From Tillandsia leiboldiana (taxonomy: Eukaryota > Streptophyta > Magnoliopsida > Poales > Bromeliaceae): a stretch of 64,000 nt of DNA. Below are positions 33,101 to 45,300 of this stretch, one piece after another. Position 1 is the first letter of the stretch. Each line of letters starts with the position of its first letter. Location of the stretch: positions 28,183,785 through 28,247,784 of the forward strand of contig CM055073.1 in the NCBI GenBank assembly GCA_029204045.2, written 5' to 3'. Under the pieces are notes generated by a model. The model searched no databases, had not been told where the DNA came from, and worked only from the letters and a program-made list of their open reading frames with translations. Position numbers and translations under genes: made by a program.

Positions 33101-35006
33101 GATCTACAGTGACGCCTCGCACAGCGGTCTGGGTTGCGTCTTGATGCAGCATGGTAGGGTAATTGCCTATGCTTCACGGCAATTAAAGGATTACGAGAAG
33201 AATTACCCTACACATGACCTAGAGCTTGCAGCTGTTGTTTTTGCACTGAAGCTGTGGCGGCATTACCTTTATGGGGAGCATTGTGAGATTTTTACAGATC
33301 ATAAGAGCTTAAAGTATCTGTTCACCCAGAAGGAGCTGAACCTTAGGCAACGCGGTGGTTGGAGCTGTTAAAGGATTACGATCTGAGTATCCTTTATCAC
33401 CCCGGCAAGGCCAATGTGGTGGCAGATGCTCTGAGCCGGAGGTCTGTGCATAACTTGAGTTTGGTGATTACCCAGCAGGCACAGCTGATAGAGCAGATGA
33501 GGCGACTTCAGATTGAGGTAGTATCCCCTGGAGTCTCTGCGAGACTTACGGCGATGGTCTTGCAGCCCACTCTGCTGGACAGGATCAGGGAGGCGCAGAG
33601 TGAGGACCCCCACTTGGAGAGGATCAGGGCACAGTTTCAGACAGATCAGAGAGGGGATTTCTCTGTGGACAGCTCGGGAGTACTACGGTACAGGGACCGA
33701 GTTTGTGTGCCATCGGACTTGGAGATTAGAGATCAGATATTGAGAGAGGCCCATTATACACCTTATACCATCCATCCTGGAGGTACTAAGATGTATAAGG
33801 ACCTTAAGGCACACTTTTGGTGGTCGGGGATGAAGCGGGATATTGGAAGGTTTGTTGCTCAGTGCTTAACTTGCCAGCAAGTGAAGGCAGAGCATCGTGT
33901 TCCTGCTGGCAAGTTGCAGAGCCTTCCAATTCCCGAATGGAAGTGGGACCACATCACCATGGATTTCGTTACTGGGCTACCGAGATCACAGACTGGAGCC
34001 GACGCTGTTTGGGTGATTGTTGATAGACTTACCAAGTCAGCTCATTTCCTTGCCTGTACAGACGACTTGGTCCTTGGAGCGCCTGGCACAGCTCTATTTG
34101 GATGAGATCGTGAGGCTGCACGGAGTACCAGCGTCCATTGTTTCAGATCGAGACCCGAGGTTCGTGTCACGGTTTTGGGGGAGCTTACAGTCAGCCATGG
34201 GTACTCGGCTTAGTTTCAGTACGGCATTCCACCCACAGACAGACGGTCAGTCAGAGCGCACCATCCAGACGCTTGAGGATATGTTGCGTGCGTGTGTCCT
34301 GGATTTTGGAGGAGGCTGGCACCGACACCTACCCCTGTCGAGTTCGCGTACAACAACAGCTTTCAAGCGAGCATTCAGATGGCTCCGTTTGAGGCGTTGT
34401 ACGGACGCAAGTGTCGGTCGCCCCTATACTGGAGCGATGTGGGTGAGAGGAGGACGCTGGGGCCAGATTTACTGTTGGAGGCGGAAGAGAAGGTTCGAGT
34501 TGTTCGTCGGCACTTGGAGACGGCCCAGAGTCGCCAGAAGAGTTATGCAGATGTTCGGCGGCGAGACCTTGAGTTCCAGGTTGGTGATCATGTCTTCTTA
34601 AGGTCTCGCCCTCGAAGGGGTCCGGAGGTTTGGAGTGCGTGGGAAGCTTAGTCCCCGCTTCATTGGACCCTTTGAGGTGCTTGAGAGGGTAGGCCCCGTG
34701 GCTTATAGAGTTGCTCTACCTCCCCGCTTGGCTGGTGTTCATGATGTCTTCCATGTTTCGGCCTTGAGGAGATATGTGTTTGATCCGTCTCATGTCATTG
34801 ACTTCGCATCCTTGGATATCGGCGAGGACTTGGTTTACGAGGAGCGCCCGTTGCGAATTCTGGCACGTGAGGTGAGGGAATTGCGCAACCGGGCAATACC
34901 TTATGTGAAGATCCTTTGGAGCAACCACGAGGAGCGAGAGGCTACCTGGGAGCTTGAGACGGCGATGCGAGATGCCTACCCTTTTCTGTTCGAGACTTCT
35001 GGCTGA
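30198..35006 (+). pseudogene. Gypsy Gag-Pol, copy 1, with multiple frameshifts
   Basis: Chromovirus-type polyprotein. In order: Gag from ATG 30198 (MPPRRSMVTRSQ), a Gag core with 'AWWRL' (about 30730), a CCHC knuckle CFRCGEAGHIASAC (about 31375-31420), the aspartic protease region 'FSDTGASHH' (about 31655, disturbed), then RT with 'FVVVFIDDILIYS' (about 32650-32690), RNase H 'IYSDASHSGLG' (about 33103), an H2C2 zinc finger and DDE integrase (about 33780-34260), and a chromodomain-like C-terminus 'RNRAIPYVKILWSNHEEREATWELE'. The frame is broken near 30280, 30610, 31070, 31640-31700, 32425 (4-base duplication), 32457, 33352, 34052, 34336 and 34600-34620. Most lesions are 1-2-base indels, often in homopolymers, and are absent from copy 2 where that is intact. 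They may be assembly errors as much as real decay. Confidence 0.85.
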
Positions 35007-35051
35007 GGTACGCTTGTTTTTGCTCTGTTTTGTTTCGAGGACGAAACTTTC

Positions 35052-35067
35052 TTTTAGTGGGGGAGGA
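35052..35067 (+). promoter_or_regulatory. Gypsy polypurine tract, copy 1
   Basis: ttttagtgggggagga directly precedes the TGTAG start of the middle LTR. It is the primer site for plus-strand synthesis. The conserved 'tttcgaggacgaaac' block just upstream is typical of plant gypsy 3' ends. Confidence 0.8.
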
Positions 35068-37514
35068 TGTAGTGGCCCTAGTTCCCATGCAGCGTTTTCC
35101 GATGGATCCACTGTTAGAACACCTATTATTGGTGTACCTGGCCCACAGTGCATCAATTGGGTGCGATTGATGGACCCTGTGTGCTTTTATTTACTGTTTG
35201 GCCTTCGGCTGGGTTTGCCGAAGTTTCGGGGAAGATTTAGGCCAAACAGAGGTCGTAGATGGATTCAGCGCGGAAAAACGCTTGAAAACGACTATTTATT
35301 TGCTTAATTTGGAGTCCGGATGCCCAAAAACGGACACCCCGAAGTTTTTGGTAGAAAATGGTGCATGGGAGGGGCCGTAGACCGCCGGGATGCCACGTGG
35401 CAGGCTCTGATTGGCCGGTTCAGGATGCGCGGTCCACAGAGCAGCGCGGCGGGGTGCAAGACCCGCGCATGGACACGTGGCACCGCCTGATTGGCGGGCC
35501 CAGGGCGCGCGGTCTACCGGTGAGCGCGGCGGTGCATGGACCAGGCGGGGGGACACGTGGCAGCCTCCGGTTGGTCAGTGCATGCGGCGCGGTCCACGGA
35601 ATTCTTGAGGAAAGCGTGGACCGGGTGCAGGGGACACGTGTCACTCCCTCTCAGTGGCGGGTGCAGCAGGCGCGGTGCACGGGGCGCGGAGTTGGTGCCT
35701 CGGGAAGCGTGCGCACGTGCAACCCACGTCGCGCGACCGTCGCGCACAGCGCGCGGTCGGCGGGTCAACGGGGACACGTGGCGCCCGCTCATTGGCGGGC
35801 GCCACCGCCTTACTGTGGGCGGAGTGTGGACACGTGGCGGTCACCGAGTGGCCTTGCACCGCTGTTTCCTGTTTGGCGGGACACGTGGCAGTCGCTGAGT
35901 GGCCTTGCTCCGGTGTTGCCTGTTTGGGGGACACGTGTCAGCACGTGGAACTTCCGGGCGTGAACAGTGTTGGGCCGGGCCCAACACTGTAGGCGCCCGA
36001 AAGTTTTCGGGCGCCCGAAAGTTGGGGCCCGAATTTGGTGGGCTTTGTCTTTTGGGCTGTTTCCTTTGGGAGCCTATAAATAGGCCCCTTGGGCCGAAAA
36101 TTTTCGCCTTTCTCGTGGGAATTAGCTCTTGTGCCTTATACAAAAATTCTTCCTCTCCCTCTTGTGCATCTTCCGGTGAAGTTTCGGATTTTCTGGAAGC
36201 CGTGGCGACAGCGTTTTCTGCCTCGTAGTGCGGAGCGACGGTATACTGTTGGAGGCCCGTTTCCGTCGCAGTTTACTCTGGGAGACCTGCAGAGCTACCC
36301 CGACTTCATCTTTGGGCGATTTCTTCGACAGAAGTTGCACGAGAGGTACATCTACGTTTTCCGTGTTGACCATATTCCCAGAAATGAGCTTTTATAAAGG
36401 TTTGGGGTACATTTTTACACCTCTTTGCTACAGTTTGGAATCCTGACAGCAGCAACTTCACAGATTTTATCTTCACTTCTGGATATCGGATTTCGACGAT
36501 TCAAAAGCCTATCGACATCTACACTTCGCGAGGATCGTCGTGATATTTTTTATTGGAATTTCTGGAAAATTATTGTCAGGTGGGATTTTCGTGTGAACAG
36601 TAACCTTGCTTGCAGATTTTGGAATAGTAATTGTTGTGTGTGAATTGTGTATTAATTGTGAAGTGTTGTTGTACCCAGGATTGTAAGAGCACTTTTTCTG
36701 TGCTCTAGGCTCTGTGGATCTGGGAAATTGTCGATTTTCTGGACTGTTTATCTGTGCCATCCCGGACAGTTAGCGTGTTCAGGTGGGTGATCCTGCTTTC
36801 AATATCTATGGACTGCACTCTAATTCTGCAACTATATATGCATGCATGATAGCATTTGAGCGAAATAATCTGTGCAAACTGTATGAAAGTACCCACAGTT
36901 AGAATTGCTAAATTTGGTGATCTTATTGGAAAACTTGACTTAGCACATCTATATGCATTGTATATCTTACTCAGATGACTACTGTTAGAATTATGCATCT
37001 GCTTTAGTTCTCCCACGTCAGTTGTACTTATGTCATTCTGGACATAGTGGTCTTCCCTCGAGTTGTGGGTTGGGAGGTTTAGTAGCTTTGGATGCATTGT
37101 ACTCGTGTCGGGGACCGAGTAGAGTTGGTAGCAGTCTGTAGATTGTTCATCATTGAGATAGTGACATGTGGGACTGGGATCTTTGGGAGATGATCATTGG
37201 GACAGGTGTGGATTCTTAGTTAGCGAGCGAGACAGTGATTGGATCATAGCCTGCAGGAGCCATACTTGAGATCGACAGAGATGCGCAGAGACTTTGCTCG
37301 GTGGGGTCGCTACCCACGAGTGCCACTCCCGGAGTTGGGCTGTTACTTCTATGGCGGCTTGTCGATGTTGGTGTCCCTCTGGCTGAGCCAGTTTTGGCAG
37401 TCATGGGCATCGTCCCTCTGGCTGAGCCAGTTTGGCAGCTACGGACATACCTACAGCAGTAGGTAGGCGCAGGTTTTGACTGGACCGTTTGGGCAGTCAG
37501 TTTGGATTGGGTGG
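35068..37514 (+). mobile_element. Gypsy middle LTR, cut by an assembly gap
   Basis: Corresponds to about the first 2.46 kb of the 3.1-kb LTR. It carries many 1-2-base indels and substitutions relative to both outer LTRs, e.g. 'ggggtgcaagacccgcgc' lacking two bases near 35455, an extra 'tc' near 35650, and 'cacagcgcgcgg' near 35746. The outer LTRs are nearly identical to each other. The last ~640 bp of the LTR, the primer site and the gag start of the next internal copy are missing into the N run. Confidence 0.85.
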
Positions 37515-37614
37515 NNNNNNNNNNNNNNNNNNNNNNNNNNNNNNNNNNNNNNNNNNNNNNNNNNNNNNNNNNNNNNNNNNNNNNNNNNNNNNNNNNNNNN
37601 NNNNNNNNNNNNNN
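37515..37614. other. 100-base N gap
   Basis: Run of exactly 100 N, the conventional size for a gap of unknown length. Comparison with copy 1 shows that at least ~1 kb of LTR end, leader and gag start is not represented here. Confidence 0.98.
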
Positions 37615-39547
37615 ACAGATGGCTGAGGCGGCCAGACGCCAGGAGGAGGCAGTGGCGCGGCTGACGCCTCTTAGTTGAGCAGAGCAAAGCCGGCAGCCGG
37701 GCACCCCTGAGGCTTCGCGGTGCCTTCTTCCCCTGTTGTGAGCACCCCCTGTGGTTGGCAGTGCGGCGGCCAGCGATTCCTGCTGAGCCTGTTTCGAGTA
37801 GGCCACGGGCCGGGGCGACGGGAGCGTTGACTGAGACTGAGACAAGCAGCGGAGGTTGTTGATTTGCTGATGAGATTTCGACGGTTAGATCCGCCCCGCT
37901 TTTCGGGCATGGGTGCTGAGCCTTGGGCAGCCGAGACTTGGATTCACCACCATGGAGCGCCACTTTGAGAGCTTATTTGTGTATGAGAAGTATCGGGTTA
38001 TTCTGGTACCCATTTTCTGGAGAGCAACGCCGAGGCATGGTGGCGGCGTGTGCGACCAGCTGGTCCACCTGGGACGCAGCTTCTTCCCTGGGCCGAGTTC
38101 CGGAGCCATGTTTTGGGAGCCTTCTTTCCGGAGAGTGTCCGACAGCGACTGGAGGAGCAGTTGAAGAATCTCCGCCAGGGAGTAGACCGGTGCAATGTAC
38201 ATAGCAGAATTCAACCAGCTTTGGCATGTGTGCCACATGTGGCCAGGGGACGAGAAGCCATCGGTTTATATGTTCGAGAGAGGACTTCGTCGAGACAGTC
38301 TATCAGTTCGTCCGCTCCCGTAGACTGCAGACTGTGGGCCTCGATGAGCCGGCTTTAGATGTGGAGTGTGGAGAGCCGTGATGGATGAGGTATCTCCGGC
38401 CCTGTAGCGACTTCTGGGCGAAGCGCCCGGCCCCTGCGGAGGAGGGGCAGTCTAGCAGGCGCGGGGCCCCCCGAGACCTCCGCGTTTCCACCCTCAGGGT
38501 GACGGGGCACCAGGGGGACGCCAGAGGTCTGGGGCGGTTCCGACAGTAACAAGCATAGCAGCAGCAGCAGCGTCGACCCCCGCCGCAGCAGCAGTCCTCA
38601 CAGCAGTCTTCTCGGCAGCAGCGCTCAGATCGGTGTGTGTTATCTGTCGGGGCCCTCATCCGCCGACTCAGTGCCCGCAGAGGCAGGGCCGGTGTTTTCG
38701 ATGCGGGGAGGCCGGCCATATTGCGAGTGCATGTCCCAGGGCCGGTCCTCCAGCTCCTTCTTCTGCATCAGCACCGACCGTTCCTTACCAGCCAGCTGGT
38801 CCTTCTGCAGCCTACAGCAGGCCAGACCTTGCCTCCTCTTCTTCTCGGCAGCCAGAGCGACGTCCCCCGGCACCGAGCGGTCGTGTGTATGCCGCTCTAG
38901 ATTGAGGACGCTTTCCGCCGCAGAGCAGGTCGTCGCAGGTATTATTCTGATCTCAGCAGTCCGTACTCGGGCTCTTTTCGATACCGGTGCTTCTCATTCA
39001 TTCATAGTAGATCATTCGCATCCTGCATGGTATAGCGATAGCTTCTTTATCATCTGCTTTAGAGGTTGAGATACCGGGTCATGTTCTGCATGTTGAGGAG
39101 TGCTGTAGAGAGTGCCCTATACAGTTGGGATCCTGGATTCTGCCGGCCGACTTGCTTGTCTTACGACAGCTCCAGGATTTCGATGTTGTACTGGGTATGG
39201 ATTGGTTATCGAGATATTATGCCACCATTGATTGTCGCGAGAGGACTGTTACTCTTCGTGAGCCGGAGCAGGAGGTGTTTGTCTTCCGGGGCTGTCAGAG
39301 TTCGTTGTTCGCCCTGACTATTTCTTCGGCGAGGGCCAGGCGGTTGATGTGTAGAGGATGCACTGCATTTCTGGCGACGGTGGTAGAGGTGCCTACGGCG
39401 GCACGGGGACTCGAGGATATTTCAGTGGTCCCGCGAGTTTCCCGATGTGTTTCCCCCAGAGCTGTCGACCATGCCGCCAGAGAGGGAGATTGAGTTCGTG
39501 ATTGATGTGGTACCCGAACCGCACCAATCTCGAAGGCACCTTACAGG
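37615..39547 (+). pseudogene. Gypsy gag-protease region, copy 2, indel-rich
   Basis: Begins in Gag at the equivalent of about 30313 in copy 1. The CCHC knuckle CFRCGEAGHIASAC (frame at about 38690-38730) and the protease motif 'ALFDTGASHSFI' (about 38970-39000) are recognisable, but in different frames. Dozens of single-base insertions and deletions relative to copy 1 break it, the last at about 39515 where copy 1 has an extra g. Indel density falls sharply after ~39.54 kb. This pattern fits unpolished consensus sequence next to the gap better than biological decay, though both are possible. Confidence 0.8.
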
Positions 39548-42325
39548 ATGGCGCCAGCCGAGCTGAGGGAGTTGAAGGCCCAGCTACAAGATCTTTTGGA
39601 TAGAGGTTTCATTCGGCCCAGTGTTTCACCGTGGGGAGCGCCTGTTTTGTTCGTGAAGAAGAAGGATGGGACACTTCGCTTATGTGTGGACTACCGGGAA
39701 TTGAACAAAGTGACCATTCGAAACAAGTATCCTCTGCCGCGGATTGATGACTTGTTTGATCAGCTACAGGGAGCCTCCGTATTTTCGAAGATTGATCTCC
39801 AATCAGGTTACCACCAGCTGAGGGTGAGGGCCGAGGACATTCCCAAGACGGCGTTTAGATCCCGGTATGGACATTACGAGTTTACGGTTATGCCATTTGG
39901 TTTGACCAATGCCCCAGCTGCATTCATGGATCTGATGAACCGGGTTTTTCAGCCGTACTTGGATCGATTTGTGGTTGTATTCATTGATGATATCCTGATT
40001 TACTCCCGGAGCGATGAGGAGCACGAGGACCACTTGAGGGTAGTGCTGCAGCTGCTACGTGATAGGAAGCTGTACGCCAAACTAAAGAAGTGCGAGTTTT
40101 GGCTACGGGAGGTTGCTTTCTTGGGCCACATTGTTTCAGCTGCTGGAGTAGCGGTCGACCCGACGAAGATTGACACGGTTCGGGACTGGCCGAGGCCGAC
40201 GACGGTTTCTGAGGTGCGGAGTTTCTTGGGCCTAGCCGGTTATTATCGTCGGTTCGTGGAGGGCTTTGCGAAACTCTCTACTCCCCTGACCAGCTTGACA
40301 AGGAAGGGGACGAAGTTCGTTTGGACCGAGCGGTGTCAGCAGAGTTTTGAGGAACTGAAGAGAAGATTGATCTCAGCACCTGTTCTTGCACTGCCGGTTA
40401 TGGGAGAGGGTTTCGTGATCTACAGTGACGCCTCGCACAGCGGTCTGGGTTGCGTCTTGATGCAGCATGGTAGGGTAATTGCCTATGCTTCACGGCAATT
40501 AAAGGATTACGAGAAGAATTACCCTACACATGACCTAGAGCTTGCAGCTGTTGTTTTTGCACTGAAGCTGTGGCGGCATTACCTTTATGGGGAGCATTGT
40601 GAGATTTTTACAGATCATAAGAGCTTAAAGTATCTGTTCACCCAGAAGGAGCTGAACCTTAGGCAACGCCGGTGGTTGGAGCTGTTAAAGGATTACGATC
40701 TGAGTATCCTTTATCACCCCGGCAAGGCCAATGTGGTGGCAGATGCTCTGAGCCGGAGGTCTGTGCATAACTTGAGTTTGGTGATTACCCAGCAGGCACA
40801 GCTGATAGAGCAGATGAGGCGACTTCAGATTGAGGTAGTATCCCCTGGAGTCTCTGCGAGACTTACGGCGATGGTCTTGCAGCCCACTCTGCTGGACAGG
40901 ATCAGGGAGGCGCAGAGTGAGGACCCCCACTTGGAGAGGATCAGGGCACAGTTTCAGACAGATCAGAGAGGGGATTTCTCTGTGGACAGCTCGGGAGTAC
41001 TACGGTACAGGGACCGAGTTTGTGTGCCATCGGACTTGGAGATTAGAGATCAGATATTGAGAGAGGCCCATTATACACCTTATACCATCCATCCTGGAGG
41101 TACTAAGATGTATAAGGACCTTAAGGCACACTTTTGGTGGTCGGGGATGAAGCGGGATATTGGAAGGTTTGTTGCTCAGTGCTTAACTTGCCAGCAAGTG
41201 AATGCAGAGCATCGTGTTCCTGCTGGCAAGTTGCAGAGCCTTCCAATTCCCGAATGGAAGTGGGACCACATCACCATGGATTTCGTTACTGGGCTACCGA
41301 GATCACAGACTGGAGCCGACGCTGTTTGGGTGATTGTTGATAGACTTACCAAGTCAGCTCATTTCCTGCCTGTACAGACGACTTGGTCCTTGGAGCGCCT
41401 GGCACAGCTCTATTTGGATGAGATCGTGAGGCTGCACGGAGTACCAGCGTCCATTGTTTCAGATCGAGACCCGAGGTTCGTGTCACGGTTTTGGGGGAGC
41501 TTACAGTCAGCCATGGGTACTCGGCTTAGTTTCAGTACGGCATTCCACCCACAGACAGACGGTCAGTCAGAGCGCACCATCCAGACGCTTGAGGATATGT
41601 TGCGTGCGTGTGTCCTGGATTTTGGAGGAGGCTGGCACCGACACCTACCCCTTGTCGAGTTCGCGTACAACAACAGCTTTCAAGCGAGCATTCAGATGGC
41701 TCCGTTTGAGGCGTTGTACGGACGCAAGTGTCGGTCGCCCCTATACTGGAGCGATGTGGGTGAGAGGAGGACGCTGGGGCCAGATTTACTGTTGGAGGCG
41801 GAAGAGAAGGTTCGAGTTGTTCGTCGGCACTTGGAGACGGCCCAGAGTCGCCAGAAGAGTTATGCAGATGTTCGGCGGCGAGACCTTGAGTTCCAGGTTG
41901 GTGATCATGTCTTCTTAAAGGTCTCGCCCTCGAAGGGGGTCCGGAGGTTTAGAGTGCGTGGGAAGCTTAGTCCCCGCTTCATTGGACCCTTTGAGGTGCT
42001 TGAGAGGGTAGGCCCCGTGGCTTATAGAGTTGCTCTACCTCCCCGCTTGGCTGGTGTTCATGATGTCTTCCATGTTTCGGCCTTGAGGAGATATGTGTTT
42101 GATCCGTCTCATGTCATTGACTTCGCATCCTTGGATATCGGCGAGGACTTGGTTTACGAGGAGCGCCCGTTGCGAATTCTGGCACGTGAGGTGAGGGAAT
42201 TGCGCAACCGGGCAATACCTTATGTGAAGATCCTTTGGAGCAACCACGAGGAGCGAGAGGCTACCTGGGAGCTTGAGACGGCTATGCGAGATGCCTACCC
42301 TTTTCTGTTCGAGACTTCTGGCTGA
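39548..42325 (+). CDS. Gypsy Pol (RT-RNase H-integrase-chromodomain), copy 2
   Basis: An open frame of 925 codons encoding the C-terminal two thirds of a chromovirus polyprotein. The reverse transcriptase active-site FIDD lies at residues 145-148, and the RNase H Asp in 'IYSDASHSGLG' at ~294. The integrase has an N-terminal H2C2 zinc finger around residues 515-560 and catalytic Asp578, Asp639 and Glu675 (D,D-35-E spacing). A GPF/Y-like module ('RFIGPFEVLERVGPVAYRVAL') and a chromodomain-like tail ('VKILWSNHEEREATWELE') close it, as in the Tekay/Del-type chromoviruses. The Met at 39548 is an internal codon, not a real start; the natural frame comes from upstream gag-protease but is shifted by an indel at ~39515. 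The element replicates through RNA and its integrase may be chromatin-targeted. It ends 61 bp before the last LTR. Confidence 0.9.
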   Translation: MAPAELRELKAQLQDLLDRGFIRPSVSPWGAPVLFVKKKDGTLRLCVDYRELNKVTIRNKYPLPRIDDLFDQLQGASVFSKIDLQSGYHQLRVRAEDIPKTAFRSRYGHYEFTVMPFGLTNAPAAFMDLMNRVFQPYLDRFVVVFIDDILIYSRSDEEHEDHLRVVLQLLRDRKLYAKLKKCEFWLREVAFLGHIVSAAGVAVDPTKIDTVRDWPRPTTVSEVRSFLGLAGYYRRFVEGFAKLSTPLTSLTRKGTKFVWTERCQQSFEELKRRLISAPVLALPVMGEGFVIYSDASHSGLGCVLMQHGRVIAYASRQLKDYEKNYPTHDLELAAVVFALKLWRHYLYGEHCEIFTDHKSLKYLFTQKELNLRQRRWLELLKDYDLSILYHPGKANVVADALSRRSVHNLSLVITQQAQLIEQMRRLQIEVVSPGVSARLTAMVLQPTLLDRIREAQSEDPHLERIRAQFQTDQRGDFSVDSSGVLRYRDRVCVPSDLEIRDQILREAHYTPYTIHPGGTKMYKDLKAHFWWSGMKRDIGRFVAQCLTCQQVNAEHRVPAGKLQSLPIPEWKWDHITMDFVTGLPRSQTGADAVWVIVDRLTKSAHFLPVQTTWSLERLAQLYLDEIVRLHGVPASIVSDRDPRFVSRFWGSLQSAMGTRLSFSTAFHPQTDGQSERTIQTLEDMLRACVLDFGGGWHRHLPLVEFAYNNSFQASIQMAPFEALYGRKCRSPLYWSDVGERRTLGPDLLLEAEEKVRVVRRHLETAQSRQKSYADVRRRDLEFQVGDHVFLKVSPSKGVRRFRVRGKLSPRFIGPFEVLERVGPVAYRVALPPRLAGVHDVFHVSALRRYVFDPSHVIDFASLDIGEDLVYEERPLRILAREVRELRNRAIPYVKILWSNHEEREATWELETAMRDAYPFLFETSG

Positions 42326-42370
42326 GGTACGCTTGTTTTTGCTCTGTTTTGTTTCGAGGACGAAACTTTC

Positions 42371-42386
42371 TTTTAGTGGGGGAGGA
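42371..42386 (+). promoter_or_regulatory. Gypsy polypurine tract, copy 2
   Basis: ttttagtgggggagga immediately before the third LTR, identical to the tract before the middle LTR. Confidence 0.85.
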
Positions 42387-45300
42387 TGTAGTGGCCCTAG
42401 TTCCCATGCAGCGTTTTCCGATGGATCCACTGTTAGAACACCTATTATTGGTGTACCTGGCCCACAGTGCATCAATTGGGTGCGATTGATGGACCCTGTG
42501 TGCTTTTATTTACTGTTTGGCCTTCGGCTGGGTTTGCCGAAGTTTCGGGGAAGATTTAGGCCAAACAGAGGTCGTAGATGGATTCAGCGCGGAAAAACGC
42601 TTGAAAACGACTATTTATTTGCTTAATTTGGAGTCCGGATGCCCAAAAACGGACACCCGGAAGTTTTTGGTAGAAAATGGTGCATGGGAGGGGCCGTAGA
42701 CCGCCGGGATGCCACGTGGCAGGCTCTGATTGGCCGGTTCAGGATGCGCGGTCCACAGAGCAGCGCGGCGGGGTGCACAGACCCGGCGCATGGACACGTG
42801 GCACCGCCTGATTGGCGGGCCCAGGGCGCGCGGTCTACCGGGTGAGCGCGGCGGTGCATGGACCAGGCGGGGGGGACACGTGGCAGCCTCCGGTTGGTCA
42901 GTGCATGCGGCGCGGTCCACGGAATTCTTGAGGAAAGCGTGGACCGGGTGCAGGGGACACGTGTCACTCCCTCAGTGGCGGGTGCAGCAGGCGCGGTGCA
43001 CGGGGCGCGGAGTTGGTGCCTCGGGAAGCGTGCGCACGTGCAACCCACGTCGCGCGACCGTCGCGCACGTCGCGCGGTCGGCGGGTCAACCGGGGACACG
43101 TGGCGCCCGCTCATTGGCGGGCGCCACCGCCTTACTGTGGGCGGAGTGTGGACACGTGGCGGTCACCGAGTGGCCTTGCACCGCTGTTTCCTGTTTGGCG
43201 GGACACGTGGCAGTCGCTGAGTGGCCTTGCTCCGGTGTTGCCTGTTTGGGGGGACACGTGTCAGCACGTGGAACTTCCGGGCGTGAACAGTGTTGGGCCG
43301 GGCCCAACACTGTAGGCGCCCGAAAGTTTCCGGGCGCCCGAAAGTTGGGGCCCGAATTTGGTGGGCTTTGTCTTTTGGGCTGTTTCCTTTGGGAGCCTAT
43401 AAATAGGCCCCTTTGGGCCGAAAATTTTCGCCTTTCTCGTGGGAATTAGCTCTTGTGCCTTATACAAAAATTCTTCCTCTCCCTCTTGTGCATCTTCCGG
43501 TGAAGTTTCGGATTTTCTGGAAGCCGTGGCGACAGCGTTTTCTGCCTCGTAGTGCGGAGCGACGGTATACTGTTGGAGGCCCGTTTCCGTCGCAGTTTAC
43601 TCTGGGAGACCTGCAGAGCTACCCCGACTTCATCTTTGGGCGATTTCTTCGACAGAAGTTGCACGAGAGGTACATCTACGTTTTCCGTGTTGACCATATT
43701 TCCCAGAAATGAGCTTTTATAAAGGTTTGGGGTACATTTTTACACCTCTTTGCTACAGTTTGGAATCCTGACAGCAGCAACTTCACAGAATTTTATCTTC
43801 ACTTCTGGATATCGGATTTCGACGATTCAAAAGCCTATCGACATCTACACTTCGCGAGGATCGTCGTGATATTTTTATTGGAATTTCTGGAAAATTATTG
43901 TCAGGTGGGATTTTCGTGTGAACAGTAACCTTGCTTGCAGATTTTGGAATAGTAATTGTTGTGTGTGAATTGTGTATTAATTGTGAAGTGTTGTTGTACC
44001 CAGGATTGTAAGAGCACTTTTTCTGTGCTCTAGGCTCTGTGGATCTGGGAAATTGTCGATTTTCTGGACTGTTTATCTGTGCCATCCCGGACAGTTAGCG
44101 TGTTCAGGTGGGTGATCCTGCTTTCAATATCTATGGACTGCACTCTAATTCTGCAACTATATATGCATGCATGATAGCATTTGAGCGAAATAATCTGTGC
44201 AAACTGTATGAAAGTACCCACAGTTAGAAATTGCTAAATTTGGTGATCTTATTGGAAAACTTGACTTAGCACATCTATTATGCATTGTATATCTTACTCA
44301 GATGACTACTGTTAGAATTATGCATCTGCTTTAGTTCTCCCACGTCAGTTGTTACTTATGTCATTCTGGACATAGTGGTCTTCCCTCGAGTTGTGGGTTG
44401 GGAGGTTTAGTAGCTTTGGATGCATTGTACTCGTGTCTGGGGACCGAGTAGAGTTGGTAGCAGTCTGTAGATTGTTCATCATTGAGATAGTGACATGTGG
44501 GACTGGGATCTTTGGGAGATGATCATTGGGACAGTGTGGATTCTTAGTTAGCGAGCGAGACAGTGATTGGATCATAGCCTGCAGGAGCCATACTTGAGAT
44601 CGACAGAGATGCGCAGAGACTTTGCTCGGTGGGGTCGCTACCCACGAGTGCCACTCCGGAGTTGGGCTTGTTACTTCTATGGCGGCTTGTCGATGTTGGT
44701 GTCCCTCTGGCTGAGCCAGTTTTGGCAGTCATGGGCATCGTCCCTCTGGCTGAGCCAGTTTTGGCAGCTACGGACATACCTACAGCAGTAGGTAGGCGCA
44801 GGTTTGACTGGACCGTTTGGGCAGTCAGTTTGGATTGGGTGACTTGAGTCAAGCATCAGTAGAGACATATTGGTCTTCGGTCCTTTTTCCTTGAGCATTT
44901 GGATAGAGGCATAGTAGCAGTAGATGTTTACTTTCCAGCTTTTCATACTGCATTCCTTTGTTACTTTATGCCTCTTGTAGACTTAGTGGGCAGGCCGTCG
45001 GGCTTGTTGGCGGCACCCACTGAGAACTACTGTGGGAGGTAGTTCTCACACCCGTCGTGGTGTCTTTTCCCCAGGGACTTCAGCTCCAGTTCCTGCGGTG
45101 CCCGTTGCTGATCTAGCCCCTACAGACCGAGGTAAGGGAATCGCGAGGTAGATTCTTTCCCCCTTTCAGCAGCAGCGAGTGGTAGAGGTACCCGATATAC
45201 TTTTTGGTTGTGTCTTTTGGTTTGAGAGATTATGTAGTGAGGTATCGAGTTGTACTCTGCTGTTTTCTTTTGAGAGACTCCTGTATTTGAGTGAGGACTT

